A stretch of DNA of 64,000 nucleotides, from assembly GCA_963855995.1 (NCBI GenBank), contig OY979723.1, positions 4,118,501 through 4,182,500 of the forward strand, read 5' to 3'. The DNA is from Muricea muricata. Taxonomy: Eukaryota > Cnidaria > Anthozoa > Malacalcyonacea > Plexauridae. How positions within the stretch are numbered: position 1 is the first letter of the stretch; each line of letters begins with the position of its first letter. A program made the position numbers and the translations under genes. Under the pieces are notes generated by a model. The model had not been told where the DNA came from. It saw only the letters and a program-made list of their open reading frames with translations, and did not search any database. Positions 9,976-21,214 of the stretch are shown here, piece by piece.

Positions 9976-10319
9976 ATGAACACTTCCAAAACCATTAAGG
10001 CATTAAAATCCAATTTAAACAAAAATGATCCAAACTCGCACATTCGGTATTTCGGTTCGCCAAAATCGCCGCTCTAGATTGCTTTCGATTAAAAAAATGG
10101 CTTTGGACAAAAACAGAAACGCTTCGTTGTTGCTGCACTCCTTCGCTCCTTGTTGGTAACAGTGGTTGGTAAAATTATATTGCATTGTTATGCCAACGAA
10201 CTGAAATACTTCATTTTATACAATTAAAGCTGATCAAAACAAAAAACGTAAACAAAGCTAGCGCATGCGCAGATGCGACTGTAACCTATCTTTAAATATC
10301 TTGATGTACATAGGTCCAT

Positions 10320-10470
10320 AAATGAATTATTTAAAAAATGATTTATTTTTAACAGTCTTTTGTACCCACCCTTTTATGGAAATCATCTTTAGTCGGCAGG
10401 GTCAACATGTATGTACAAACTTCCATCCGACTGTCTCCTGTAGCTTTAAAATTATTCAGCAGCGAGTGAA
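10320..10470. other. Non-coding spacer
   Basis: Nothing recognisable between the TTAA element and the fold-back element. Confidence 0.4.
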
Positions 10471-10480
10471 ATTGTGAACC

Positions 10481-12530
10481 ATGGTATTAGATTTATAAGA
10501 TATTTATGACGAACGTATTCAAGATGAGCAGTGTTATTCATCAAAACTTACGAACATCAAAAGAAAGTTTTTAGAAGATCTGTGCGATGTTGATATTTGA
10601 TGTTAGTCACATGACTGAAAAAATATGGCGTTGTTCCATATTTGAGGTGGACCACGCTATTAGTTTCAACAATATGATAACACGATAGGACGTCGTTTTT
10701 AACTTAATTGGAAGGGAAAACGGCATTCTTTAAAAAAATTCAGCATAGGTAACAACAAGAGAGTGTTTTAGTTAGAAAATAAACGAACTTGGTGTCATAG
10801 TTAGAGATGGAACAGAGGAAAGAGGGATTCTGAACTTCTAAAATGGATAAGAGGTACTAGGCATTTGAAGTAGAACTGTTTGTAAATTATCATGATCAAC
10901 GTATGTTAGCATTTTGAGAAAGTTTGCTTTGCCATATATCTTCAAAACTAGCTATGATGGATTCCTGGTAAGCAATAATGATTCCAAAAATATACCTTTA
11001 CTACTGCCATGGAAGGAAACGTTTGAAACTGGATTAAGCGAAAAGTGCATGAAAGCACAACGGAATTTTCATGTTTTGACAGACAAGTCGAGATCAACAT
11101 AATAATGCCCTAATGCTGAGAAAAGGAACTTCTGCTGAATGGTTTTAGGTACCTGCCAAAGAAGTGCTAGAATGATTTTTTAGATCCGTATTATTAGCGA
11201 CCAACATTAGCAAACTTTCTCAAAATGTTGACAGACGTTGATCATGATAATTTACGAACAGTTCTCCTTCAAGCGCCTAATACCTCCCATTCTTATCCAT
11301 TTTAAAGTCTAGAATCCCACTTTTCTCCCGTTCCACGTATTCTCTGATAAATCATCCAAATTTAACACCAAGTTCGTTTATTTTCTAACTAAAACATTCT
11401 CTTGTTGTTATCTATGCTGTTTTTGGTTAAAGAATGTCGTTTCCACTTCTAATTAATAATGGTAATTGCACTGAGTGGAGTGCAATTTGGTCTGAAATCA
11501 AACGCGTGATCACAAAATCGCACGACCGCGAAGCGGGAGTGCGATTAGTAATCACAAATTTGATTTCAGACCAAAATTGCACGACACGAAGTGCAATTCC
11601 CACTTTATTACATCCATTTTGAAATCTAAAACAAGACACACCTCCCGCCTTCCTTCCGGTTCTTCTTCGGCGCGGTAGCATAGCAACAAGCGAACAAAAT
11701 CGAAGGACATATTTGTACAGGTATTGAACAAATAGAGAAGATAATGAACTTGTTTGTGCATAAAATCTTGGCCAAAGGAATAGCAAGGTTAGTTTGAACA
11801 TTCTATCAGCTTTATTCGCGATTTAACAGGATTCAACAACGGATTTTTGAGCTAAAACATTTTAAATTTATCTGGACTTACTTGTCGCTGCCATATTGCA
11901 TTTCGAGCTTGTACTAGTTATTCAATGTTATTCACAAAGGTTTTATTTCTGTAATGTGTAGGATCGTTTGATTTGTTTGGCAACTTAGCTAGTGTTTTAT
12001 CCGTTTTTCAGTGCTTGTGTACTAGCCTTTGACTGCCTGAGAAAATAGTATAGGTGATATGAAATTTGTTTGTTTTGCTCTTTTGTCCCCGTGATCAGAT
12101 GTTTTTAAAATTTATTTGGTAAATTGAATGCATGCAGTTTGATTTGTTTTGTTGGCTAGACTCGGCAGCCATATGCAATTGGGACAAAAAAAGATGCGAT
12201 TAATGAGCAGTTCTTTAATCGCACCCAAAATGATGCGATTTGGGGATTAATCGCACTATTTTTGACCAATCAGAATGCTGGAAATACCATTGATTTCAAA
12301 ATGAATGTAATAAAGTTAAAAACGACGTCTTATCGTGTTATCATATTTTTAAACTAATAGCGTGGTCCACCTCAAAAATGGAACAACGCCATATTTTTTC
12401 AGTCTTGTGACTAACATCAAATATCAACATCGCACAGATCTTCTCACAACTTTGTTTTGATGCTCGTATATTTTAATGAATAACACTGCTCATCTTGAAT
12501 ATGTACAGCATAAATATCTTATAAAACTAC
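10481..12530. mobile_element. Fold-back element family F, copy 1 (ends degraded, carries an insertion)
   Basis: The left arm from about 10481 to 11090 is the reverse complement of the right arm from about 11210 to 11456 plus 12314-12530. The same arms occur in copy 2 at 51547-53134, whose ends are intact. Copy 1 lacks the CACTGCGACTCACG terminus, and an 850-base insertion splits its right arm. Short ORFs in the arms are chance readings shared by both arms. Confidence 0.85.
11457..12313. mobile_element. Insertion inside the right arm of fold-back copy 1
   Basis: In copy 2 the sequence runs TTCCAATTAAGTTAAAAACG without interruption; here about 857 bases separate CTAATTAA from AGTTAAAAACG. The insert starts with a palindrome (11467-11604: ATTTGGTCTGAAATCAAA against TTTGATTTCAGACCAAAATT). 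A segment near its left end, reversed (11607-11628), resembles its right end (GATTTCAAAATGAATGTAATAA). The right end also has GATGCGATTAA inverted repeats and GACCAATCAGAATGC. No convincing protein. Confidence 0.65.
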
Positions 12531-13577
12531 TAGAAATACATGCATGCAGCAACCCCTCGCCACTAACTAAGAGCATGCAACTATATTTTCGTAATTACAT
12601 GAAGTATTGAAATAGGTTGTTGTCATAGCAACACGGCAATTGTTATTCTTTCTGTATATTTTTTCAAAATGACAAAATATTGAGTTTTTAATCCTTGTTT
12701 TATTACTGACAATTTTTTAAAATGGCAATTTTTTAAAACATTTGTCATCGGTATGTTATTACGCCTAATGTAAGCTTAAATTTGGTATAAAATACGACCT
12801 ATTAATTACATATATTAGACGTTTTGCAATATCTATGAAACTAAATTTTTATCTACATAAACTTTGAGTTTGAAATAAAACCGTTTCAAGCCAATTTTGT
12901 ATCTTCGCTCATATTCTTTTAGATGTAAAGTTCGTCAATATTTTGAAATACAGTAATAAGAAGACAGTCTTGCATTTTAATACAAAACATAAACTTACTC
13001 TGGAATTTAAACAGTGAATAGACTGGAGGAGTACGGCTACGCCGGCCTTTATAAAGCATTAAAACACAAGTATAAATACGCATTATCAACAAACTTGCCT
13101 TGTGTTTCACACCGTAGTCAATTCTTGGCGATTCTCTGTATTTTCCCAGAGTTAATCTCTCTTCAAGAGTCCTGTCGCAGTCGTTTTCGTCTCAGTTCTC
13201 GCCTTTTTGGATGCCTTAAGTGTTTGCTACTCCTGATATTCCGCCATACTCTTGAGATCATAAATGACCATCCTTCGTTGGTTGTGAAAGTTGCCAAATC
13301 TTTTTGCAAAAATACAAAATATTGTAGAGCAAAAAGCAAATTTAGATATTCGCTGTCAGTTGAATTCGTGATTAATCAATCAACAACAAATTTTAAATCT
13401 GGCCAATCAGTGTTAGCCATTCATGATAGTCCGCCATATTGTTGAGATCAGTGAGGACATACCACTTTTACTACCTATCACGAGCAACGACTTTGAACTC
13501 CGCTAATACGAAATTAGTAACCCTCGCCCCGGGCTTACGCCCGGAACGGCGCTTCGCGCCGTTGGCTCGGGGATTAC
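12531..13577. repeat. Repeat family G, copy 1
   Basis: Collinear with 47403-48238 from TAGAAATACATGCATGCAGC at the left to GCGCTTCGCGCCGTTGGCTC at the right. Copy 1 has about 200 extra bases, mainly after 12790 and near 13320-13420. A plus-strand frame (13014-13445; 47736-48059 in copy 2) is open in both but ends differently, and its composition is not convincing, so I do not call a protein. The GC-rich right end (13530-13575) forms a CGGCGCTTCGCGCCG hairpin. Confidence 0.8.
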
Positions 13578-14491
13578 CACGATTCGCACTGTAGAAACGT
13601 TTTACAGTTACCTGCACTCTTTCCATCTGGTTTTTCTTTTGCCTAATCAGGAAGAAACAAATATAATTAACATTTCTGAGGTTTAGAAAAAATTAAGTTC
13701 AAAAATATGCTGTCATGTTTTTCTCTTTTGCTCAGTTTTATGCCTCGTGCAACTTGGCTCGCATATCAAACACGTTAATTTGGCAGGAGTGAAAAGGTTT
13801 CGTCCAGCATAAAGGATGTAGGAATTGTACATTGGCCACCATGTTTATTTTTTGGCGTCTGTGGTTTAGACATAAGTAGGAAACACTTGCGACGAAAAAA
13901 AGCCCCGAAAAATTATTTGCATAAATATTTGAAGACTAAATAATGCACATAACAAATACTAAATTGCAATCTCACGCAAAAAATGAGAGTATACAGGGTT
14001 TAGTCTGCTGATGCAAAAAACGCTTAACGTTTTAATAGACTTTAGTGATTCCAAGAAAGACAGGCTCATCTAGAGCATAAAGCAAAACTTTTTTTCGCAA
14101 AACAATTTCTTATGACTAAAGGTACTGGTTATAAAATTTTTTTTAAGTCTGCGCAAAAGTTAAAGACATTTTGGTACAAGTGCAATCAACGGGTGGGAAT
14201 TCAAAAATCATTTTAAACGCTAAATTTACACATAAAGGTACTTTAATTTACGCAAAAAGGTAAGTACGCATGAAATTAATTTAGAATGTAAAATTAATCA
14301 TGTGCAAAAAATTATACAAAACGGCAGAAAGTCTAATTTTTAGCGTACTTGTGCTCGAATTCGCGCGAATCAAATTGTTTAAAACTTTGCTAGTGTGTTA
14401 CTCCACACTATTTGTTTTACCAAGTTAAAATTGCTTTGCATCTTTGGCTAATCCATCTTTGTGAGCAAGGCATTTTAAAGTACCATAGGTT

Positions 14492-15024
14492 TTGATTATA
14501 AGCCACCTCGTATATTGGAGCAGAGAAGATGATTCTGTCATGCGTTATGACAAAGCAAAGAAGCAGCATGTTACAGTTGAACGCCCATGTCTCATTAGGA
14601 TCTACAACAAGTCAATGGGTGCAGTTGAACTTATGGATATGTTGTGCACACTGTACGAGTACCAACTTCGAAGCCAGAGATGCTTTGCTTACATCTTTTA
14701 CCATACTGATACTATGGTGAATGCATGACTTCTGCACAGAAGAGATTGCAAAGCCCTTGATGTCCAGTCAATCCCCCTCAGAAGGTTCCAACTTGGGCGT
14801 CAGTCACTTGACTGTACCAGCAAGAAACGAAAAACAGACGTTAACCCAGCGCCTGTTGAGGATGTTAGGCTCGATAGTGTTGACCACTTATCGAACTATG
14901 AGAATAAAGACAGAGGTGTAGAGATTGCACAGATAGGTTTGCATATGTCAAATGTGCAAAGTGTAGTGTTCATCTATGCTTGAACAAAAATCGCCCTTGC
15001 TTCCTTGCATATCATACAAAATAG
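14492..15024 (+). pseudogene. piggyBac transposase C-terminal fragment, broken
   Basis: Reads the piggyBac DDE transposase C-terminal core: RPCLIRIYNKSMGAVELMD, then ALY-like and LRSQRCFAYIFYHTDTMVNA. A TGA stop stands where the family has Trp in NAWLLYRRD. The frame then continues with RDCKALDVQSIPLRRFQLGR. After a frameshift near 14930 the Cys-rich tail is legible (FAYVKCAKCSVHLCLNKN, then RPCFLAYH and TAG). Only the last quarter or so of a transposase of about 550-600 residues is present; the N-terminus and most catalytic residues are missing. It begins where homology to unit B stops, so it is a unit-A-specific remnant. Confidence 0.85.
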
Positions 15025-15029
15025 GCTAA

Positions 15030-15610
15030 AATATAAAATTTTATTAACCGTAGTAAACTCAATTAAAAACATGACATTATTCTAAATAATATGGTACTTT
15101 TATGATTAGTCAACAAAAAGTAATAGTAATGGTCATTGTTACATCATTAGCGAATGTAGCAAACATGCTACATTATAGAACTTCTTGGAAAAAATATCAA
15201 GATTTTTTTTCCTGAAAATCTTGACATTTATGCCAAAGATTGTCAGATACTCTGAAAAAATATTTTTTTGATCATTCTAAACGCCTTTAGTTATTAACAA
15301 GTACTAAAAAATCGAATGATTTGGTCACAAAATCATTGTTCGCTTTGTTAATCTGTAAAAGTTGATTGCTGGATTTGTTAAGAACAAATTTAGGCCTGCC
15401 AGGATTTAATAAGTAGTGTTTCATATTTCTTTGTACTTCTAGTTCATAAAGTTTAAACTTGTGTGCTTTATGTTTTTACTTTATTGCATGCTTGTGATTA
15501 ACAGATTTTCAAGTTTTATAATAATCTCTATATATTTGGCATAAACAAAGTCAGTGTCCAAATTATATTTGAATTAAGTCACTAGCTTAAGATACATGCA
15601 CCAATCGTCA
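15030..15610. other. Non-coding spacer
   Basis: AT-rich, no ORF of interest. The part around 15325-15440 matches unit B (46485-46605). Confidence 0.5.
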
Positions 15611-16130
15611 GGAAAATATTCGGAGACAATTAAGGAACAACTATGACACACACACAATGTTGTGGGAGAAGGGTTGATGGGGAGAAATGCTCCAATTCTT
15701 GTATGATTATAAACTGTGGTCAAATTGCCCCCCCCCCCCACAGGCTCACAATTATGATTATGCATTATGATTATGATATAATTATATCCTCAGAGGGTAA
15801 TAGGTCCCCCATGTTGGACCTTGCCCAAGGGGTAGTAGCTCCCCGAGATGGGCACTCTAAATGTCCAAGGGGTAGTAGATCCCTGTGATGGTCATTGTTT
15901 ACTTAAATATCCAAGGGGTAGTAGATAGATCCCCGTGATGGTCATTGTATACTTAAATGTGAAAGGGGTAGTAGATTCCCGTGAAGGTCATTGTTTACTT
16001 TAATGTCCAAGGGGTAGTAGATCTCCGTGATGGTCATTGTTTACTTTACAATACATTGGTTTGTGTGAGTCTATGGTGTTAAGGGTGACCTTTGGGAGCA
16101 CCACATCCCCAACAACCAAAAATATTTTTC
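15605..16130 (+). mobile_element. Non-autonomous element with internal minisatellite, copy 1
   Basis: Shares its left part (AGGAACAACTATGACACAC ... TTGTGGGAGAAGGGTTGATG) and right part (GAGTCTATGG ... GGTGACCTTTGGGAGCAC) with the inverted copy at 50648-51320. The middle is a tandem array (15787-16047). A run of ten C lies at 15730-15739. No coding capacity. Confidence 0.65.
15787..16047 (+). repeat. Minisatellite, about five units
   Basis: Units of about 45-60 bases centre on AAGGGGTAGTAGATCCC, followed by GTGATGGTCATTGTTTACTT. The GGGGTAGTAGATCCCC part is nearly self-complementary. In the second copy of the element the array is built from a different but also palindromic unit. Confidence 0.85.
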
Positions 16131-16729
16131 TTCTCGAAATATAATTTTTTTAACTACTATTATTATTGACAACAATAACTATCCTATAATATTTCATTTA
16201 ACGCTGCATGAATTGTACTCATGCAAGTGATGCTGATAGAGTGTATCGCAGAGTATTTACATGATTATATCAGATTATTTAATTCTAACGAGTTATGCTA
16301 AAGTGGTGCAAAATCTCTGAAGGGTGGGATGGGTGGAAATTTCAAAATCTCTTGCTGCAGAGGTCAGGTGCCTTTGGTTGCATGTGGCAGAATGAAGCTT
16401 ACTGATCCAAACAGGAAGCTATGTAGACAAAATGGTGCAACCTGATTGGTCCAATTTCCCAGACACATGCAGAGGGATTTAGACAATGGTTTGTTGTTAC
16501 GACAGTTTGTCGGACTGACCTTTGTACCCCATTAGACTTTGCACAACTTTACTTCTTTCCCTTCGCTTGTGTCATTAACTTAAGTTTATAGTGCTGTTAC
16601 ACGTATAAACTTGCTTTATCTTGTTATGTAATAGATGCAGACAATGTTATTTAAATTTTAAGAAGTAATGTAATGATACAAATCATGTTGTTACAGATAA
16701 ACTACAGCGTAAGCATTGTAGAATACTGA

Positions 16730-18205
16730 CTATTTGTGTGAAACTAAAAAATATGTAGATGTTCTTTGATTGTCAACCATCCGAGTGTATCTATTTAATA
16801 GAGATATATGATCGTACTTGGATGCCCCTGTAATCAATCGAGCTGCATAGATTTGAATTAATTGAATCTTCTTGATATTGCTATCCGAGGTGTTAGACAA
16901 CACTGAAGAGCAATAATTAATTTTTCTCATAACTAATGTGTTAATATATAATGGTAGAAAGTGTTTGCTGATCGAAGTTGTGCTTAAACCGACCAATCTG
17001 ACGCAATTTGGACATGCACGATGCTAAAAAAGCTTGTATGTGTTTGTCGTACGTTAAATAGGAATCCAGAAACATACCCAAATCTTTAAACTTTTTCACT
17101 GGGATCAGAACTTCCCCATCAAATTAATATGGACTGAGGATTCTAGTTGATTCATGAGTTGCCTAGTACCGACCATTAATGTTTTGGTCTTTTCTGGATT
17201 TACTAGAAGACTGTTTCTGCAACACCATTCGAAAACTCTATGTAGATCTTCTTCTACGTGGCTTCGAGAGTAATTCATATTCGATAGTGTAAACGACAAA
17301 AAAGTTTTCGAGTCATCAACATACGATTCAAGACTACAACTTTCAGGAACCGACGGCAAACTGTCTGTGTATATATTAGATAAAAAATAAAAACGGTGAT
17401 AGCACAGAGCCCTGAGGAATTCCATGTGACAGTCTACAAGGAGCCGAAGTGGTAGTTTCAATTCTTACATACTGCCGTCTGTCAGATAAATAGATTTTGA
17501 ACCATGTATAAACTTCAGACGTGATACTCCAAGATATAACATCCTTTGAAGTGAAATGTCGTGACGGACTCTATCAAAAGCTTTAGACATTTCCAAGAAT
17601 ATGACAAAAGACAATTGCATATTATCCATTGCTTCCAACAACAGGTCCGTCGCTGCAATGTTGAGCGTCTCCATTGAATGGTTATTTCGATTACCACTTT
17701 CATGTCTCGTCATAATTAATTTATATTTTGTTAGATATTATGAATACTGATTCAAAACAACTTTGTCGCATATTTTTGACAGGTAAAACAGCAGTGAGAT
17801 TGGTCGGTTATTTTGGGCAATTTCAGGATCCCCATCCTTGTATAGCGGAATTACTTCTGCTATCTTCCAAACTGAAGGAAATGTCGACGACATCAAGGAA
17901 GAATTGACAATATCCGTAATAGGGTCTAAAACCACATCAAGTGAGTCTTTGATAAATTGAATATTTATCTTATCGACACCTGGAGCTTTATTTGTTGGAC
18001 TATAAACAATAATTCTAATAACTTCACCAGATGTAACTGCTCTAAATTCAAACATATCATAGGAAGGTGGAAGTATCACAGGTGGTGAATCGGAAGATAT
18101 CTGAATATTAATGATATCCGCTAATGTCTTCACTTTATCGGCTGTAATCTTCCCCACAGAAGCAAAGTATTCATTAAACTCATTGGCTAATATCTTATGA
18201 TCTGT
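16730..18205 (-). pseudogene. LINE reverse transcriptase, decayed
   Basis: Starting near 18190 the frame reads an RT leader (ANEFNEYFASVGKITADKV), then TNKAPGVDKINIQFIKDSLD, VWKIAEVIPLYKDGD and NNRPISLLFYLSKICDKVV. Further on come FLEMSKAFDRVRHDISLQRM with LGVS, HGIPQGSVLSPF, and the catalytic box ESYVDDSKTFLSF. The C-terminal region includes INYCSSVLSN and IKKIQLIQIYAARLITGAS. Several frameshifts and stops separate these pieces (near 17730, 17460 and 17400), so it cannot make RT. The order and motifs are typical of the jockey/CR1 group. Confidence 0.85.
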
Positions 18206-18237
18206 TTTGTAAATGGGTTTTTCGGAATAAAGAACAC

Positions 18238-19174
18238 ATGGTTAAATTCTCAGAAACTTGGTTAAATTCATCAAATACTGAGGTACATATTCTAGGATAT
18301 AATATATACAGAATTGATCGTAAACATAAAAGGGGTGGTAGCTTATGCATCTACCTGCGAAATGATTTTAAGTCAAAAATTCTGAAAGACCTCTCTTTCA
18401 TCTCGATAAAAGGACTTCATCAACTCTGGGTGCAAATTCAAGTGAATAAAAACAGATCAATGATAGTCTGTACAAGTTATAGACCACCTGACTGCCCGGA
18501 TTCAAGTGTACGAGATGATCTCAAACCTAAATTCATCGAAGCTTCGTTAATGGGAAAAGATATTATTATCTCCGATGATCCTCAACTAAACCAGCTACGA
18601 AGCCAAAGTACTACTGCATACATGTTCGGAATTATACCTGACTCAACTTATAAAAGATTTTGTCCTCTTCGAAGGTTAAAGGAAGTGGAGTTCGTGACGT
18701 GGGAATAAGCGATCATTCCATGATATATTGCATACTTAAACTAAGAGCTGATAAGCTACGACTAGAATATAAGGATGTGAGGAGTTACAAAGCTATGACT
18801 CGGGTGCTTTTAAGACAGAATTGTCTCAACTTCCGTTTCACGAAATTTGTCGTATAAAACAATGCAAATGACAAAATTGAGTTTTTTAATCAATTATTTA
18901 TAAATACCTTGGATAAGCATGCACCTATGAAGTGTGTTAGAATAAAAGGTAGAACTAATAAGTTCATTAATAAAGATCTGAGGAGCATGATGAAATTAAG
19001 AGACAAAAGTTTGAAAGTTTTTCGTTTCTAACGTGAAGAGGATGATTGGAATGCCTATAAGCTATTAAGGAACTCTATAAAGTCATCTATAAGAGCAGCA
19101 GAATCCAAATACGCTAAGAAGCAAATTGAGATGTGTAAAAATGTCGCAAGACCTATGTGGAAGGTGATTAATTA
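18238..19174 (+). pseudogene. LINE endonuclease and linker, inverted part
   Basis: An APE-type endonuclease segment reads FSETWLNSSN, GYNIYRIDRKHKRGGSLCIY and VCTSYRPPD, then runs to about 18708. A frameshift follows, then RDVGISDHSMIYCILKLRA (the SDH motif near the endonuclease end). The linker includes RSMMKLRDKSLKVFRF, a TAA stop, then DWNAYKLLRNSIKSSIRAAE and ARPMWKVIN. It lacks the first part of the endonuclease. The orientation is opposite to the RT of the same element. Confidence 0.8.
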
Positions 19175-19175
19175 G

Positions 19176-20110
19176 GGAGTTTCTGCTATGTGCATTTAGA
19201 AGTTTGTGGCTTGGGTATTTGTGAGGGAACTAAAAGGATAATTGGAAAAACATTTGGTATCAAATCTAGATTCGATCATTTCACTGTATATTTCTAATAT
19301 TTTTATAATTCCCCTAGTAAGAAATAACAAAAATCCCTGACCGTTTTATTAACTTTAATTTCACAAATGACCATTTAATGAAATTGTTTTAAAATTTAAA
19401 CATTTTTGCAGCAACCCATATAGTGCTTTTATTTCAGGTGACATGCATGTGCTTAGCGACCAGAAACGGGAAACGTTGGTAGTTTTGACAAGTCTTTGAA
19501 ATGGTTACCAGGCCCTTGTGCGGTTATTTCAAAATGGCGGTCAATTTGCAATTCCTAAATTTAACGCCAATTTATTGCCCTCACCTCAAAACAAACTAGC
19601 CAAGTAACATATCTGAAGTATTCAGACTGGAGCTTGAAACTTGCATCCATTACAAAATCTCACCTCCTCTTCTGTTGGTTCTTGTTGGGTTCCCATTGTG
19701 GTTCCACACTTCGACAAACTTTGAAGACTCCATGTTACATGAAATTTCCTCGTTTAAAATCTTGCTTTCTGGCTTTGTAAATGCAACAGCGAACTCAATG
19801 TGGTTTTTTTAAATAACAACGCAACTAATACTGAATCGTGTTTGTAATATTATTCAAGAAAATCACAATTTAAGCTCAAAAATCGAAAAAATATAATTTT
19901 ATTTACTTCAGTTTCATGCTTCCACTTGTCAAAAACTACATTTTGTCCTTCCGCAATTTTACTGTAATCTTCCTTAAAATCCCAGCTAGCAAAACTACTA
20001 GAAGATGGTAAGAAAATCGTAGTTTTGAACTGGCGGGAGCTATCCTCCAGCAGAAACGTGGCTATCTAGTACTAAAAATGAAATTATAAACAGTGATTTG
20101 TGGATTACGC
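19176..20110. other. Non-coding sequence, partly shared with unit B
   Basis: From 19725 to 20110 it matches 46610-46990 in unit B. The section 19176-19720 between the LINE and this match holds no ORF of note; it may be another old insertion. Confidence 0.5.
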
Positions 20111-20670
20111 GTACATTATCTATTATTATAGATTATTATTAAAATTATATTTATTCACGCTTGAACTTCAACAATAGCTGATTTCCAAGGGAGGCATGAC
20201 ATTGTTAAAAAGAAAACTATACGCGTAATACAGGCAAGTGAAGACAATGAACTCAATAGTAGTTACAATTATATGAACTAGACTAACAACATAACATTTA
20301 TTAATACCACACATATACAATACAGTGAATTGAAGCATTTGTAATTTAACCTGATTAATGGTACAGGTTATCTGAAATAATCGATACCGAATTATTAATA
20401 CCGAATTTCTAACCTCGGATGGTAGATTGTTCCAGAGTTTTGCACCACTGTAACTAATACTTTTTTCATATACTCAGTTTTAGGTAGAACTTAAAATCTA
20501 AGTTATGTAAATTGTATTTATCTTGAGGAGTAACTAGAGTTTGAAATAATTCGATTAGAATAGCAGTTGCTTGCCCGTGGACTATTTTATATGCGAGTCT
20601 GGCTTTCAGGAGACGTCTTCGTTGCATCAACGTCTTCCATTGAAGGTCATTTAGGCCTACTCTGGGCCCC

Positions 20671-20775
20671 AATGTCGCCTAATATCGCCTAATATCGCCC
20701 AATATCGCCTAATATCGCCCAATATCGCCTAATGTCGCCCAATATCGCCTATTATCGCCTAATATTGCCTATTAT
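20671..20775 (+). repeat. Subterminal AATATCGCC array, left
   Basis: About ten consecutive 10-base units of the type AATATCGCCY lie directly inside the left terminal repeat; the last units decay to AATATTGCCT. They are likely transposase-binding repeats. Confidence 0.85.
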
Positions 20776-20950
20776 TACCTGACATCCCCTAATACTGCTT
20801 ATGTTACTTGGGAGTGGAGAAGGTTGGTCAGTCACTTGGTTATGGTTTACGATAATATAGTAACACTTGTGTCCATAGTACTCTTTTTGCTATGAGTGTG
20901 TAATTGTTTACAGACCTTGGCTAAGGCAGCTGTCTCTCTTTTAGAGCACA

Positions 20951-21214
20951 GTGATGACTACCACAAGGAGTACCATTTTTCATACATTTCACTTCACTCT
21001 ATTAAGGCCCATGACTTGCCAATTGCGCTGCATATTTTTTGAGAAAGCAATTACATTTGAATTTTGGTTACACCAACTATATAGACAGAGTCTGAAAAGT
21101 TATCTAGCTGTATTACCAATACTAATAGTAGACCATAGTAATACAGCTAGAGAATCAGGTTTTGCAATCAAATATGGTACCATGCCTCAAGGTATGATTG
21201 TCATGCATTTCTAA
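20951..21214 (+). pseudogene. Possible remnant coding segment in the 2.2 kb element
   Basis: An acceptor-like TCTCTTTTAG precedes the frame. One frame near its start reads SDDYHKEYHFSYISLHSIKA, and the frame of this ORF later reads LPILIVDHSNTARESGFAIK. This suggests a decayed protein with at least one frameshift near 21035. No match to a transposase family that I can name. Confidence 0.25.

Larger units (their letters stand above)
6486..10295. mobile_element. TTAA-flanked DNA transposon, 3.8 kb
   Basis: TTAA at 6486-6489 and at 10292-10295 flank ends that are perfect or near-perfect inverted repeats of about 29 bases (left starts AGATAGGTTACAGTCGCATC). TTAA target duplication is the hallmark of piggyBac and Kolobok. 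The ends do not start with the CCC/CCT usual for piggyBac, and no recognisable transposase is present, so the superfamily is open. Inside are coding-like spliced exons on the plus strand, coding-like frames on the minus strand and two smaller inverted-repeat elements. It is either a non-autonomous element that captured gene pieces or an element with an unfamiliar protein. Confidence 0.75.
16240..19174 (-). mobile_element. Jockey/CR1-type LINE, 5' half inverted
   Basis: The reverse transcriptase part lies on the minus strand (18205 down to 16730), while the endonuclease and linker lie on the plus strand (18238-19174). They meet head to head near 18235. Together they cover endonuclease, linker and RT of one non-LTR element with little overlap, so the simplest reading is a single insertion with an inverted 5' part, as twin priming produces. 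The 3' UTR probably runs to about 16240. Unit B lacks the element. Confidence 0.75.

Noticed and set aside
13014..13445. 143-codon plus-strand ORF shared in part with 47736-48059
   Set aside because: Lies in repeat family G; the two copies diverge in frame after about 100 codons and show no recognisable motif, so shared repeat sequence explains the openness.
15787..16047. Possible CRISPR-like array
   Set aside because: Regular units have no unique spacers, no cas genes are present, and the genome is eukaryotic; it is a minisatellite.
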